NCBI GenBank assembly: GCA_025769875.1
Contig: JAGFNK010000162.1
Location: forward strand, 41,349-105,348
Length of the DNA: 64,000 nt
From: Russula earlei
Taxonomy: Eukaryota; Basidiomycota; Agaricomycetes; Russulales; Russulaceae
Reading direction: 5' to 3'
The position numbers were made by a program, and so were the translations under genes. The notes under the pieces were generated by a model. The model searched no databases, was not told the DNA's origin, and saw only the letters and a list, made by a program, of their open reading frames with translations. Of the stretch, positions 23,920 through 35,784 are shown piece by piece. Position 1 is the first letter of the stretch; the number at the start of each line of letters is the position of its first letter.

Positions 23920-26900
23920 ATGGACGACCTCAAAGTCCCTATTGAAAAGTTAGCCAGCGATGGCAGTAATTGGGTCACTTACCGCGACCGCATGATGTGG
24001 ACTTTCCAATCTCGAGGGCTGACAGAACACCTTACCGAAGTCAGCGTCTCGGCTGCATACATTGCTATCGGCAACGTGGGCCACTTGACGCCGCAAGCCC
24101 GATGGGATATGGACAATGCCACAGTAAAACAATTAATAGGGGCATCAATCCCCAACAGCGTCTTCACGCAAATCAGAAACAAAATAAACGCTAAAGAAGT
24201 GTGGGACGCACTCAAAGCGTTATTTGAGACACGCACCCAAACAATAATAGTCGACCTGAAGCAGCGACTACAATCAATGCGTTGCGGAGAAGAAGACAAC
24301 GTTCGGACGCACCTAGAGAAGGTGGCCGACCTCCGAGAGCAACTCGGATCTATGGGAAAAACCATACCTGACGATGAATATGCAGCGATTTTGATGGGAT
24401 CACTGCCCTCTTCTTATCGGTCTTCACGCAACACTATCGCCACCTCTGCCTATATTGGTGGACATACAATTACTGCTGACACAATCATCAAACTGATTAC
24501 TGACGAGTTTGATCAACGTACCCTAGACGCCAATTCCAAGGCCCAAGAAGAGGCCTTTACTGCCGATGCCCAAAAGAAAAAGGGGAAGAAACGCGATATC
24601 GAGTGTTTCAATTGCCATAAAAAAGGGCATATGAAGTCCGATTGTTGGGCAAAAGGAGGCGGTAAGGAGGGGCAAGGACCGAGACAGCGTGCAGGGAAGG
24701 ACAGTGGGCGGAAGAAATCCGACGCCGGGCCAAACGACACTGCCGTTTCAGCTGAGCCAGTGGAGACCGAAGCGTGGGCTGCTATAGAACTGGCAGACGA
24801 AACTGATATTGCAGAAGTGGTCCCCAGAGCCAAACTGAACGGCCAGACAACCGAGCTCTATGACTCAGGAGCTACGCGCCATATGTCGCCTTTTTGAGAC
24901 AAATTTATCACTTACCAGAAAATCGCCCCTCATCCTATTATCGCTGCTGATAAGCGAACCTTCTATGCCATTGGCAAAGGAGATCTTCAGATCGATGTCC
25001 CGAACGGCACAAAGTCGACAAAAGTGCTATTGCGCGATACTCTTCACGCGCCAGATATCGGAGTGACAGTTGTATCCATCAGTCAAATTTTGAAAGCTGG
25101 CTACTCAGTCAAATTTTCGGGCGACTTCTGCGATATCAAACGAGGGAGCGACGGGTATATTGTGGGGAAGATACCATCAGGAGCGAATGGCCTATTCAAA
25201 GTCGAACACAGTATGGCTGCGACCACATCGGAAATTTCCGAAAACCTTCTCACGCTCCACAGGAGACTTGGTCACATCTCCCCGACTACCATCCGCACCC
25301 TCATTCGCGCCAATGCTATTACGGGCGTTCACTTGGTGGACGACCCAACTATTCCATTTATTTGTGACTCTTGTGAGCATGCAAAATCCACGCGCAAGGT
25401 TATCCACAAGGAGCGGCAAGCGCCTCTGGCCCAGGCATTCGGAGATGAGGTGCATACAGACCTATGGGGAGCTTCACCTGTCCAGAGCCTTGGTGGCCGA
25501 AAATATTATGTGACCTTCACTGACGACCATACTCGGTGGACTAACATAGAAGCCCTACGTACCAAAAGCGCAACATTCGAGGCATACAAGGTGTTTGCAG
25601 CATGGGCGCAAACGCAACGAGGCGTTCGTATCAAACGCCTTAGATCTGACCACGGTGGTGAGTTCCTCAGTAATGAATTTACTGACTTCTTGAGAAACCA
25701 AGGTACTGAGCGACGCCTCACAACCGCTGACACGCCCCAACACAATGGCATAGCGGAGTCGCTCAACTGCCGCCTAGTCGAACGCGTACGCACCATGCTG
25801 CACCAAGCCCAGTTGCCCAAGAATATGTGGGGCGAAGCTATCAGACATGCTGTTTGGCTGAAGAATCGCACGTCCACATGCACCATTGGCAACGTAACCC
25901 CATATGAGAGGCTATACAATGAGAAACCTAACTTGAAAGACGTTCCGGAGTGGGGACAAATTATTTGGGTTCACCTCTAGAAACAACCCAAATTGGACGC
26001 ACGCGCTATACAAGCGCAATGGGTTGGTTACGATACCGACAGTACCCACGCCCATCGCATATATTGGCCAACACAAAAAAAGATCTCCGTCGAGCGCGAC
26101 GTGAGATTCCCCACAATTGAAGTGGGGCCTACCATTCCAATACTCACTACTCCATTACGCACATCGCACGTCATAAAGGCGTCACCTAGGCCACACTCAC
26201 CGACATTTACAGCACCATCATCCCCTCTCCCCATTTCACTGACGTCAACTCCGTTACCACCATCACCTCTTACACCGGTCACGTTAGCACCTCAAACTGA
26301 CAATGAAGAAGAAGAAGTCGAACAGGAACTTGTGCCTGTGTGCACTCCTGTAACCACGCCGGTACCAAAAAAGAGAGCACAGAAACTTACACAATTCATA
26401 CAACCGACGTGTCAATCCGAACGCGTGCCAAAACCATCATATATTATGCGGCAAATAGCTGCAGGAGAGGGTACAGCAGAGGGCACTAATACCGATTATG
26501 CCCATTACCTTGTTGCCACAGAGTTTACTGACACAAATTCAATTCCACCGATTGAGATCGACAGCGATCCGAAGTCATATGCGGAAGCGCGATCCTGCTC
26601 CAATTGGCCTCAATGGAAAGAGGCAATGGATCGGGAGCTGTCAACTCTCGAGGCGGCCGGCACCTGGGAAGTTGTACCACGCCCACGTGACAAAAATATT
26701 ATCAGTTCAAAGTGGGTTTATCGCATTAAAAGAAAGGCAGACGGAACCGTACTCAAATACAAAGCACGGCTCGTTGCCCGCGGCTTCATGCAAATATACG
26801 GGGTGGACTATTTTATCACCTTTTCTCCGGTTGCTAAATTAACAAGCTTTTGCATCATATTGGCGATCGCCGCGCAGCTCGACTGGGATATCGAAAGTTT

Positions 26901-28137
26901 CGATTTCAACGGAGCCTACCTAAATGGAGAACTAGATGCTAATGAAGAAATCTACATGCAATCTCCCCCGGGTTATGACGACAATTCAAACACCGTGAAG
27001 CAATTAAAAAAATCTCTTTACGGCTTAAAACAAGCCGGGCGTAAATGGTATGATACGCTCACGCGCGCCCTCGTTAACATCGGCTTCAGTATCACCGAAG
27101 CCGATTCAGGAGTCTTTATAGCACGTGTAGGAGAACACACGCTCATCCTTGCAGTCCACATTGACGACTGCATTCCAACGGGCAGTTCACAAACACTGAT
27201 TAGGCAGTACAAAGAGAAGATCAATTCCTGTTACACGCTGACAGATCTAGGGCCAGTCCATTGGCTACTGGGCATCAAAGTTACTCGCGATCGCGCAGCA
27301 CGAACTATATCTCTTTCCCAATCATTATACATCGACACCATCTTGGCGCGATTCGCATTCACCGATGCAAAGCCATATGGTACTCCTATGGTCCCCAGCG
27401 CAATATATTCGAAGACGGACGCACCTTCATCGCCAGACGAGATCGCCCACATGCAGAAAACACCTTATCGCGAAGCCATAGGTAGCCTAATGTATCTTGC
27501 CGTTGCGACACGCCCGGACATAGCTTTCGCTGTTTCATCACTTTCCCAATTTCTCGACAATCCGGGTATAACACACTGGGAAGCAGTAAAGCGGATTTTC
27601 TGCTATCTTATCGACACTAAACAAATGAAATTAACCTATGGCAACGAAAGACATGATCTCATCGGATATACGGACGCCGACGGTGCCTCCCAAGAACATC
27701 GACACGCTATCTCCGGATACGCGTTCCTTATTGATGGAGGTACAATATCTTGGGCTTCGAAGAAACAGGAACTTGTAACACTCTCCACAGCTGAAGCAGA
27801 ATACGTAGCAGCTACGCACGCAGCAAAAGAAGCCATTTGGCTTCGCAAACTTATCAATGAACTATTCCCCTCCCTATCCAGCTCTATCATTTTATATTGT
27901 GACAACCAACCTGCTTTGAAACTCGCTGAAGACGATAACTATCGCGCACGCACAAAACATATCGATTTGCGATATCATTCTATTCGTCAAGTCGTAGCTG
28001 CCAAAACCGTGGACTTGAAGTACTGCCCAACGGAGGACATGCCCGCGGACATCTTAACAAAAGCTTTACCTAAATGGAAGGTAAAGATCCACACCCAAAC
28101 TCTTGGTCTGTATCGCGCGTGCGGGGGTGTGATGTAA
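23920..28137 (+). pseudogene. Copia Gag-Pol polyprotein with two in-frame stop codons
   Basis: One frame of about 1405 codons from ATG 23920 to TAA 28135-28137. Gag carries a CCHC zinc knuckle (CFNCHKKGHMKSDC, near 24604). The protease begins YDSGATRHMS just before a TGA at 24895-24897. Then come the GAG-pre-integrase region, the integrase core (HTDLWG, SDHGGEF, NGIAES), and a TAG at 25978-25980. Beyond that lie reverse transcriptase (KSKWVYRIK-like opening, FDFNGAYLNGELD, HIDDC at the catalytic site) and RNase H (GYTDADGA, STAEAEYVA, CDNQPALKL, RTKHIDLRYH). The two stops are the only disruptions I see. The first fits a C-to-T change at a CGA codon. Transposition in trans by an intact copy is possible; this copy should not produce Pol unless the stops are read through. 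Confidence 0.9.
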
Positions 28138-28389
28138 ATGTATGTTTTCGTTATATGTTTCACGCGCTCACGTATATATTGTATCCGCGATGAATATGTA
28201 CGTTCCGTTTTGTTATGATCTCATACGACGTCATACATAAAATCATAAAAAACTACTTATAGTATATACTTCCGTGTACGATTACCAAGCCCGTAGCGTA
28301 CTTGTGATTTAACTACGGCCCTCGCGTGGGCCCACACAATTGAAGCGTTTTCTACCATTCCATTCCCGTCCCTGGCCCTTTTCTCACCA
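28130..28389 (+). repeat. 3' LTR of the 23.6-kb Copia element
   Basis: 260 bp, nearly identical to the 5' LTR. It is preceded by a G-rich polypurine tract and followed by the TATAA target duplication. Confidence 0.95.
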
Positions 28390-28394
28390 TATAA

Positions 28395-28807
28395 GTACAC
28401 GGTGGGTCAATCCTGGGGGTTGGATAGAATACCTACGGAATACCAGAGCCCATGATCAGCAAATGCGTCTTGGCTTGGCTTGCGAATGTTGTCACTACAC
28501 GAAGACATCAGCGTCAGATACTAAAGCACCACTCGGCGTCTAAGCGCCCCACGTTGCGGGCAATCTGGTGCCTCGGTGTCATCCTTTTTTAAGTTGTACA
28601 GTATAGGCCCAGCAGACTTTAAAGTATTGACTGAAATATCTATCGCTTATATGCAAGACTTCACCATAGGTAATACGTACAATCAACAATTGAAATTGAA
28701 GCAAGGAGGCTCAATCCCCTTCTGTAGTAAAAAAGACGGGTATGGAATTGACAAGCATGAAAAGACATAAAGGGAAAACACTCAAGCAAAAAAAAAAAAA
28801 CCACCCT
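28395..28807. other. displaced upstream region of the 23.58-kb gene and 3' flank of epsin
   Basis: Before the Copia insertion this DNA was continuous with 23584 and so held the promoter of the small minus-strand gene. I see no gene in it. A run of A at 28789-28800 lies beyond the epsin stop. Confidence 0.4.
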
Positions 28808-30630
28808 TTAGATAGTAAAGAATGGTTGCTCGTTATTTTGAGCTTGTTGCTGCTGCGCAAATGGATTGTACTTGGTCTGTGATTCAACACCCGTCTTTTG
28901 TGCGGCAAGTTTGCCATACTCCGTTTGTCCGAAGCTTAGAAAGATGCATCTGGTCAGTGATCTAATCTTCTCGAAAGGGAAAGCATAGCTTACCGAAGGG
29001 CACCGACATTCCCAAACGTATCGACTCCCTCGCCATCACGCGCGGCAAACAGGCTTGCCAGATGGGCGTGCTCCTGGTCGGTGCGCGTCTGGCTGCGCTT
29101 GGCAGCGGATTGTGGAGACGGCGCTCCTGCCGGTTGTGACGACGGCATATAGTCATTGCGTGGAAGCGGTTCGTGGGACTCGTAAGTGGAAGGAAGGGAG
29201 AAATTGGAGAGAGGAGTTTGCACAGGCGGCTGCGGCGATGACGCTGGTGACGTGGACGGCACTGCAATGGCAAAGGGATTGTTTGACCTATCATGCATGT
29301 CATCAGTCCGGGAAAAGTAGGAGTTCGAGATGGCCGAACCCAAAAGCAGTTGGCTGGGGTACTATCCGGGCTTGGTGTTGAGCTTGTGCCACTAGGAATT
29401 CTTGTTGCTGCTGAGCCAGGAGTGCCTGCTGCTGAGCCGTTTGTTGCTGAGCGAGCTGCTGACGCATCCATTCTTCTTGCTGAGCCTGTAACTGTAACTG
29501 TTGCTGTTGCTGTTGCTGCTGCTGCTGCATCATCCATTCCTGCTGCTGCCTTGCCCACTCGGCCTGTAATGACGTTCCAACCAGCCTGTCGTTTCAGAAG
29601 GATGAACACACGTACTTGCATAGCCTCTTGCTGCGCTTGCTGTTGATATGGATTGAAAGACGTGAACTGCGGGTGCACAGCAACCTGGGGCTGTAGCCCG
29701 TTATTCTGGCCTTGCAAGTCAATCAAGCCATTGCTGCTGCAGTCACGATCCTTAGTTATTAGCAGAGCGATAGAGCGAACCCTCTTACGGTTCATCGAAA
29801 AGCGAGCCTGAGTCGGTGAGCGTGGCTTTGCGTCGTGCCTCCTCCTCTTCGCTCAGTTTAATTGCCCTGACAAGGTCGGCGTCCTCAACACCACGGGCTT
29901 GTTCGGCAGCGAGGGACCGCTTGCTCTCCTCGATAGCCCGGCGCATGTCATCTTCTCCGGCCGTTTTCGTACGGCGAGCAGTATTTTCGTCCGACTCTGG
30001 CGGCTGTGCCACGTCATTGTCACCATCTTGCCCTGCCTGGCCAAGCATCCGGTCGCGCATGTTCGCGCGCGAGCGCCGCTCTTGACGGAGGCGTGCTTCA
30101 TCCATCAAAAGATTCGTGATATCTTTGGCCTTTTGACGAACATTCGCGCCTTGGTCTTTACCATATTCGTCGACGTATTGGAACTCTTTGAGAGTTTTGA
30201 CAATGTAGATGTTATCTCGGAAATAAACGACGACGTTTTCCGAGCCGGCGTGAAGAAGATAATCGAGGACGGTAAGACACTATCCGTGGGGAACGAGATG
30301 TGCGTAGGTGCCACACACGAATCAGATGGGACACGTACTTTGAAGACGTGACGCCAGTTTTTGCCCTTGTCGTTAAGTCGCTTATCCAGCATTTCCATAA
30401 TTTCGACGAAATCATTTCTGGAGATGTAGCGTTAGTGGAACAGGAATTGCACCACAGGAGAGGACAGACTGATTGTATGTCATTTGCGCGATCTCGTTCA
30501 TCTGCGTGCCAGAGGGACCCCAAGGGTCATTGGAAGTGGCCTCGCGAACCTTAGCCTGTACATCCGAGTAACCTTTTGTATAATTCTTTGCGACACGCAG
30601 GGCACCTTTGCCAAAAGTTTGCAGAGACAT
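28808..30630 (-). CDS. ENT1: epsin, clathrin adaptor with ENTH domain
   Basis: Epsins bend membranes and link ubiquitinated cargo to clathrin at the plasma membrane. Seven exons (30630-30470, 30417-30339, 30279-29789, 29736-29616, 29563-29340, 29287-28994, 28934-28808) give 498 residues in frame. The ENTH domain opens VAKNYTKGYSDVQAKVREAT and contains NDPWGPSGTQMNEIAQMTYN, MEMLDKRLNDKGKNWRHVFK, CLTVLDYLLHAGSENVV and REQ-like GKDQGANVRQKAKDI. Two ubiquitin-interacting motifs follow: DDMRRAIEESKRSL and ADLVRAIKLSEEEE. After a polyglutamine block (CAG repeats) come PQPTAFGSNNPFA and the C-terminal KYNPFAQQQQ, two NPF motifs that bind EH-domain proteins such as Pan1 and Ede1. The 52-bp intron that joins TAFG to SNNPFA restores the family motif. 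The start is the only ATG in front of the ENTH domain and lies 46 bp from a tRNA gene. Confidence 0.95.
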
Positions 30631-30675
30631 GATGGTAGAGGTTAAGGGGAGTGTTAATCGCCTGCCAACAAAAAA

Positions 30676-30747
30676 TACACCGAACGGGAATCGAACCCGT
30701 GCCGCTTGCTTGGAAGGCAAGCATGATAACCACTTCACCATCGGTGT
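30676..30747 (-). tRNA. tRNA-Gly (anticodon TCC)
   Basis: A 72-nt cloverleaf on the minus strand without intron. The acceptor stem pairs ACACCGA with TCGGTGT. The D stem is GTGA/TCAT, the anticodon stem CTTGC/GCAAG around loop CTTCCAA (anticodon TCC, Gly), the variable loop CGGC, and the T stem ACGGG/CCCGT around TTCGATT. A run of six T follows on the minus strand (plus-strand A at 30670-30675) as RNA polymerase III terminator. It lies on the same strand as epsin, directly upstream of it. Confidence 0.93.
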
Positions 30748-30821
30748 TTGTACATTTGAGAAACCATTAGTCATTAATAATTATTTTTGGAAAGTGTTTA
30801 TCTCATAATCTCATAATCAAT

Positions 30822-31065
30822 TTGTACATTTTCCAATTGACCATATCTAAAGAAGCACCACAGCTATGAATATATATCTGGGCTTGTTTGAAAGCTCTAC
30901 ATAATAACAGTCATTTAGATCATTATTTCTTATATTCTTGACCCAGAGGGCTCAAATTAAATATGAAGGTCATGAAACCTATAATAAACTCAAACTATGT
31001 GCAAATAAGCCAGTACAATTGCTTCTTCATCAACAACATGAAGTCTCTTCTCCCCCTGGGGCTCC
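30822..31065 (+). repeat. fragment of the Tc1-like element F
   Basis: Shares with the inverted arm of element F (43263-43630) the strings GTACATTTTC, CCATATCTA-AGAA-CACC-CAGCT, GGGCTTGTTT-AAAGCTCTACAT, CCTATAATAAACTCAAAC, GTGCAAATAAGCC and ACATGAAGTCTCTTCTTCC-like sequence, in opposite orientation. No transposase frame is left. It begins about 75 bp from the tRNA-Gly gene. Confidence 0.6.
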
Positions 31066-31585
31066 TTGAACCACCACCACCACCACCAGGTATGGATTCC
31101 TATGGCAAAGCCAGGGCAAGAAAGATGACAGTGACCCCTGCAAAATCAGAGCCACCTGTCTAGTGAAAATGCAAGGGCAAGGTCCAAGGGTGCAACAATT
31201 GGTACATGGGAGTGGGGAGTGGGATGTGGCACATGAGGGGAATTCAAGAAGGACACAAGTCTCTCTTGCTTCTTTGTTGGCTTGTTTTTCAAGCCTTTAA
31301 GTACATCTTTGTGTGTACTACATTTGTAAATACCCATCATAAATTTTATGAGACAGTTATGGAAATTTAGTGGGGGAGTAAATTAATATTGCCTTTGTGG
31401 CCTTTAGCTGTGGCATTGAGCATGCATTGGGTGAGCTCCATGGTGTTCTTGAGACTTAAGACTTTCTTGCTGCAATCCATATCTGAGACAGTAAATTAGT
31501 TTTTAGCTTCTTGGCTTTCAGTATGAGCAATCAGGGGCTGGTGAGATAAATGTGTGATTGAAACAAAAATTCTTGAGATAGATTA
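31066..31585. other. CpG-poor intergenic stretch
   Basis: I see no gene. Low CpG and AT-rich sequence suggest decayed repeat DNA. A short CCA/CAC run lies at 31071-31088. Confidence 0.4.
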
Positions 31586-31690
31586 GGCCTCTTACAGCAA
31601 CCAAGACTTGAACTTGGAACTTGAATTTCAGGATTAGCCAGGGGTGACAGGAGTCACAGGTGTGATGAAAGTCATTGGAATTTCACATGA
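31586..31690 (+). repeat. single arm of MITE family E
   Basis: Starts TTA/GGCC and continues CAACCAAGACTTGAACTTGG, TTTCAGGAT and GGTGACAGGAGTCACAGGTGTGATG, matching the left arm of the complete element E at 32885. No inverted partner is visible nearby. Confidence 0.5.
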
Positions 31691-32884
31691 TGTGACAACC
31701 CAAATCCAGGCTATCAGACTTTGTCAGCAGAGCAGTGTTTGAACATCTTTACAATTCAGAAAACTAAGATAATTATTATTCAATGATAATAATAAATGAT
31801 TTGATAACAGAAGTTGTGGTACTCTACTCAATATTGAAATTGTGGCACCTAATAGGTATTTTGTGCATGATGTCATGCCTGCCAGTTCCTGCTGAGCAGA
31901 GCTTGAAACTGTGTATGTTTTCATCAGTTGTCAATCATCAGTATCTACACACAGGTCACTCCTTGACACACTGTTGTTATTGATGGAAAATCCTCTTATT
32001 GTTCTCAGAATCCACATTATGAACAATGTGTCCAAAAGGCCCTTTGCAGTCTTAATAATGAAACCTACAAGACTCTAGCTGCTGCTGCCAGAGCTTATGG
32101 TGTTTGTGACACTGCATGTACCATTTTCTGATGCATATCCATTATCTTCAGTCTTTAGATTAGGCAAACCATGTTGAGAGACAGGTTTCATAACCATCAT
32201 CAAAGCCAAAAATCAGCTGCAGCTGACTGCCAAGTGGTGGACACTGAACAGGAAAAGGTGTTGCTAAAATGTATCAATCATTCTAGGATATCTGGTGAGC
32301 CTCTCCATGCTGGTGGTCTTTGTGCATGTGCAAGGGATCTTTCAGGAGAACACCCTGGTCAACATTGGCATGAGTGCTTCAAAAAGTGTCATGCTGACAT
32401 TCTCATCACTGCAAAGGCTACTGGTCTTGACCCTGCACAGGGTAAAAACTTTAACAAAACAGATATCTTGCATCTCACCAATTTAATTGTCAAGCTGATC
32501 AATACCTACAGCTTCATCCTGCCCAAGCACCTCTAGAATACAGACAAGAAGAGGGTCCAGATGGGTGGAGGTCACAAGGCTGGAAGGCAACTGTATTACT
32601 ACCTCAGGAAGTGGAGGTATCAATACTGTCAACATAATGATAACCTTGAGCTAGTGACCATTATTGAAGTGGTGAATGCAACTGGTAGGGCTGCTCCACC
32701 ATATTTTGTACTTGCAGAAGGCCCAATGCCTGACATCTGACAGGTACTGGGCAAGATAGGTAGGTTTGTTGCCATAAATATTCAAATAGAAGACAATGAT
32801 TTATGAGGCCCTACAGTGTTGCTTGCTCAAGCAGTGGTTAAATAGATGATGAAATCAGTGAGCACTGGATGTTCAAGTGCTTTA

Positions 32885-33364
32885 GGCCCCTTTTACCAAC
32901 CAAGAATTCTTGAATCTTGAACTTGAACTTGGATTTCAGGATGTTCTGGGAGTGATGGGAATGACAGGTGTGATGTAAGTGACATAATAAACTAATATGA
33001 GTCTCTTCCTTCCACTCCTTCCAAGTGGGGTATTGCAAGCATGTCATTAAGGCAGAATATGTGTCACCAATGTGTGGGTGCACATCTTGTGCAAATTTTG
33101 TATGTGCAGCTCTGGTGAAAATGGGGCTGCAAGCACCCAGATGTTGAGCTTGAGTCAGACTGCTCAACTCTGAGTTTGATGCTGACACATCATGTGTAAC
33201 CCCATATATGCAAATATGCAAATGACAACAGAAAAAAATGCATATTAATTTATTATATACATCATATCACTTACATCACTCCTGTCACTCCTGTCACTCC
33301 CAGAAAATCCCAAAATCCAAGTTCAAGTTCAAGATTCAAGAATTCTCAGTTGGTAAATGGGGCC
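32885..33364. mobile_element. MITE E, PIF/Harbinger-like, TSD TTA
   Basis: 480 bp with about 100-bp terminal inverted repeats: the left end opens GGCCCCTTTTACCAACCAAG and the right end is its complement with a few changes. The outermost bases GGCCCC/GGGGCC and the flanking TTA (32882-32884 and 33365-33367) fit PIF/Harbinger-derived MITEs. Inside the arms an AAGTTCAAG motif is repeated. It carries no gene and interrupts the pogo-like transposase. Confidence 0.75.
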
Positions 33365-33989
33365 TTATTCTATTTGCACTCTTTGAAACAGGTTGATGAC
33401 ACAAAGCTGATTGTCTCTTGTTCCTGATGGACATGATTCCCATGAAATGCCTAGTATCAAGTCAGCTGCCTACCAGTTTAATGACCACTGCAAGATCATC
33501 CTTATTGCACTGCCTTTGAAGACCACCCATAAACTCCAGCTGCTTGATGTCAGCATCTTCAATCATAAACAGTCTGTTGTGATTTCCAAGTGCAAGCAAG
33601 CTTGATCATGAGCACACAAGGCTGAGTGAGGGATCCCTCACTCAACATTCATACCCAGTAGCAATTTAGAGTATCTGAGTGGAGCTGGTTAATTAAACCT
33701 GCTCTGGACCTGGTCTAGCATATTACAGTAGATGTTGATTGGCTCAACATTCATTCCATTCTTTTAAATAAGTCTCTGTTTAGTTTCTGCCTACTTAAAG
33801 GAGTAGGTAGTTCACCACTGTCCTTCAGTGATTGCTCACATGTGCAAGTCACTGAGGTGCATTCCTACTTACTTACCATTCCTTACATTCTACAAAGCTC
33901 ATACCTGAATAGTGCAGTTGTTACATTACTCAGGTAAATATATCTTCAGTGATCGCTCACATGCACAAGTCACTGAGTTGTTACATTAC

Positions 33990-35784
33990 TGTTACGAACC
34001 AAGGCCAAATCCTGGCCGAGGATTGTCCTATTTTACTCAAGAAAGACCTCTCTCACTTTGCATTGCCGACTCCCTTCCATTTTCTGGGCTATCCCTCCTG
34101 TGGTACAAGATATTGCTATTGCAAAGGCACTCTAACACGACCAGGCACCGGTTTCCTAATCGGGTAATCATCGCGTGGCAGCCACATGGCCACCCAGCCA
34201 CCATGGACCCGAAACAGTGGCATAAACTCTTAGAAACTGTTGCATAAATCATCTGATGTCATCAAGGCTCCAATGACATCATGGCTGACTGAGCGACTCC
34301 ACAGTGACCTCATAGGCTCACTAAGTGCCCCACAGTGACATCATAATGATGTCATCGCTCCACAATGATCAGTAATGCGCTCAGTAAGCCTGAAACTTGA
34401 CACAAGCAAGTTTATGCCTCTGCAGTCCTATTGGATGGTACCAAAGAGTCTAGAATAGTCCCAGTGCTTTGTAATCGACCCTGTACACTGTATATAAGCC
34501 CCAATGAAGCATGGCAGTCGTCAGACTGTCCATTTGTGATACTCTCATACTCCTGGGTACTCCCCTGCGACCGCTCAGTTTAAAGACTTCCCTCGCCTCC
34601 AAGGTACTCTTCAACGACCGCCTTGTCTAAAGTCCCTTCGCTGCACTGGCCTCCAGCCTTCGCCTCTGCCTCTTGCAACACTTACCAGTCCCCATCTGGT
34701 ACCTCCTCGTCGTTTGGCTCGTCCTCTTGTTCAACGCCACCTTTGCTGCGTATCATCTGTTCAAACCCTTGCCCACCTGCTCCTTGTCAAGACTCACTGT
34801 TGAACTATCCAGTTCAAGAGCGAGGGATAAGCTCGAAGACGAGTCGATAGACGTCCAAGACCGCGTGGGCAAGGAGTAGAATCCAGAGGAGCAACAAATA
34901 CCAGAGAGGTATTGTTACTGTGAGAGTAGAACAATCACGCAGGGAAGAGGCCAGGATAGTCACAAGGGGATGGTCCTTAAAGGAGTATCCCAGGAATGGA
35001 GAGTGCCGTAAACAAATGGACAGTCTGAGGACTGTCCGCTACTTTATTGAGCGCTTATATACTACAAGAGAGCTGCTAAATAGGGAACAAGTCATAACCT
35101 TGTTATCAAGCACGGTAGAGTGATGAGTAAGAAGTCGGAGGACGCTTACTGAGCATGCTCAGTCATGCTCAGTAAGCTGCTGAGTAAGAAGCTCCTCTTG
35201 ATGAGTAAGAGCTTCCATTGTCCACGTGTTCACTGCTTTAGTACACGTACAAGCACCTGATTCATTTCCTGTTAGTTAGTTTAGGGCCGGTCATTTGAGG
35301 ACTTGTAGTTTGGTTATGGAATAGTGTTATCTTATAAGGCCCTTATATAGTTCTATTAGGGTCCTTAGAGTCGACCCTAATACTTCTATTAAGGTCCTTA
35401 GTGTTGTCTTATAGTTCGCTCTATAGTTATTAGAGTTGGTCTAATAACGCGTTGTAGGGCCTTTGATACTAGGTTAGTACCTATTGTAGAGTTCCTAGGG
35501 TCGTTCCAAAGGGTCCTTAGGAAGGCTCTAATACTGTCCTTAGTTGCTAGAAGGGTTGCCTTTAAGTGGGGCTTGCTGTATGTCGATTGTGCCGAGAATC
35601 GCTCGCGCAACAATGCGCGCGCGATATTGTGGACACCTCTACTCACCCCTTTTGCTCGTGTGAACAGGGTGGCATCATAGAGGCTGGGTTTCCTCCTATA
35701 AGGAAGGGTCCTTCAAGGGCCCTTTCCGGGGAATGGTTCATGACACTCCTGAGTCCTTAGTGATCAGCAGTACGTGTCTTGACA
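33990..35784 (+). mobile_element. solo LTR A1, TSD ATTAC, carrying solo LTR B1
   Basis: Begins TGTTACGAACCAAGG and ends TGTCTTGACA. ATTAC flanks it on both sides (33985-33989 and 35785-35789). Without the inserted B1 it is about 829 bp, against 828 bp for copy A2 without its insert. It contains a TATATAAG box near 34490 and keeps many CpG sites. No internal retrotransposon region is present, so it is a solo LTR left by recombination. The ends suit a Ty3/Gypsy-type LTR, but the family is not proven. Confidence 0.85.
34785..35745 (+). mobile_element. solo LTR B1, TSD CTCCT, inside A1
   Basis: 961 bp, begins TGTCAAGACTCACTG and ends GGTTCATGACA. CTCCT flanks both ends (34780-34784 and 35746-35750). 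It is closely similar in reverse to B3, which is also 961 bp. A TTATATACTAC box lies near 35055. CpG sites are retained, so it is young. Confidence 0.88.

Larger units (their letters stand above)
23590..28389 (+). mobile_element. full-length Ty1/Copia retrotransposon with near-identical LTRs and TSD TATAA
   Basis: A complete 4800-bp element. The two 260-bp LTRs (23590-23849 and 28130-28389) begin TGATGTAAATG and end TTTTCTCACCA, and differ at one base that I can see (T at 23733, C at 28273). Both flanks carry TATAA (23585-23589 and 28390-28394). Directly after the 5' LTR comes a primer-binding site complementary to the tRNA-iMet anticodon arm. One frame encodes Gag, protease, integrase, reverse transcriptase and RNase H in Copia order, interrupted by two stop codons. 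A G-rich tract (GTGCGGGGGTG) precedes the 3' LTR as polypurine tract. High LTR identity means a recent insertion. Confidence 0.95.

Noticed and set aside
24895..24897. TGA in the Copia frame as selenocysteine or programmed readthrough.
   Set aside because: It sits at a normally arginine-type position next to the protease motif, a second stop follows, and a CpG transition explains it more simply.
33606..33985. Possible further solo LTR (TATA-like TTTAAATAAG near 33768 and a repeated TTCAGTGAT-GCTCACATG string at 33822 and 33946).
   Set aside because: No TG/CA ends with a matching 5-bp duplication could be found.
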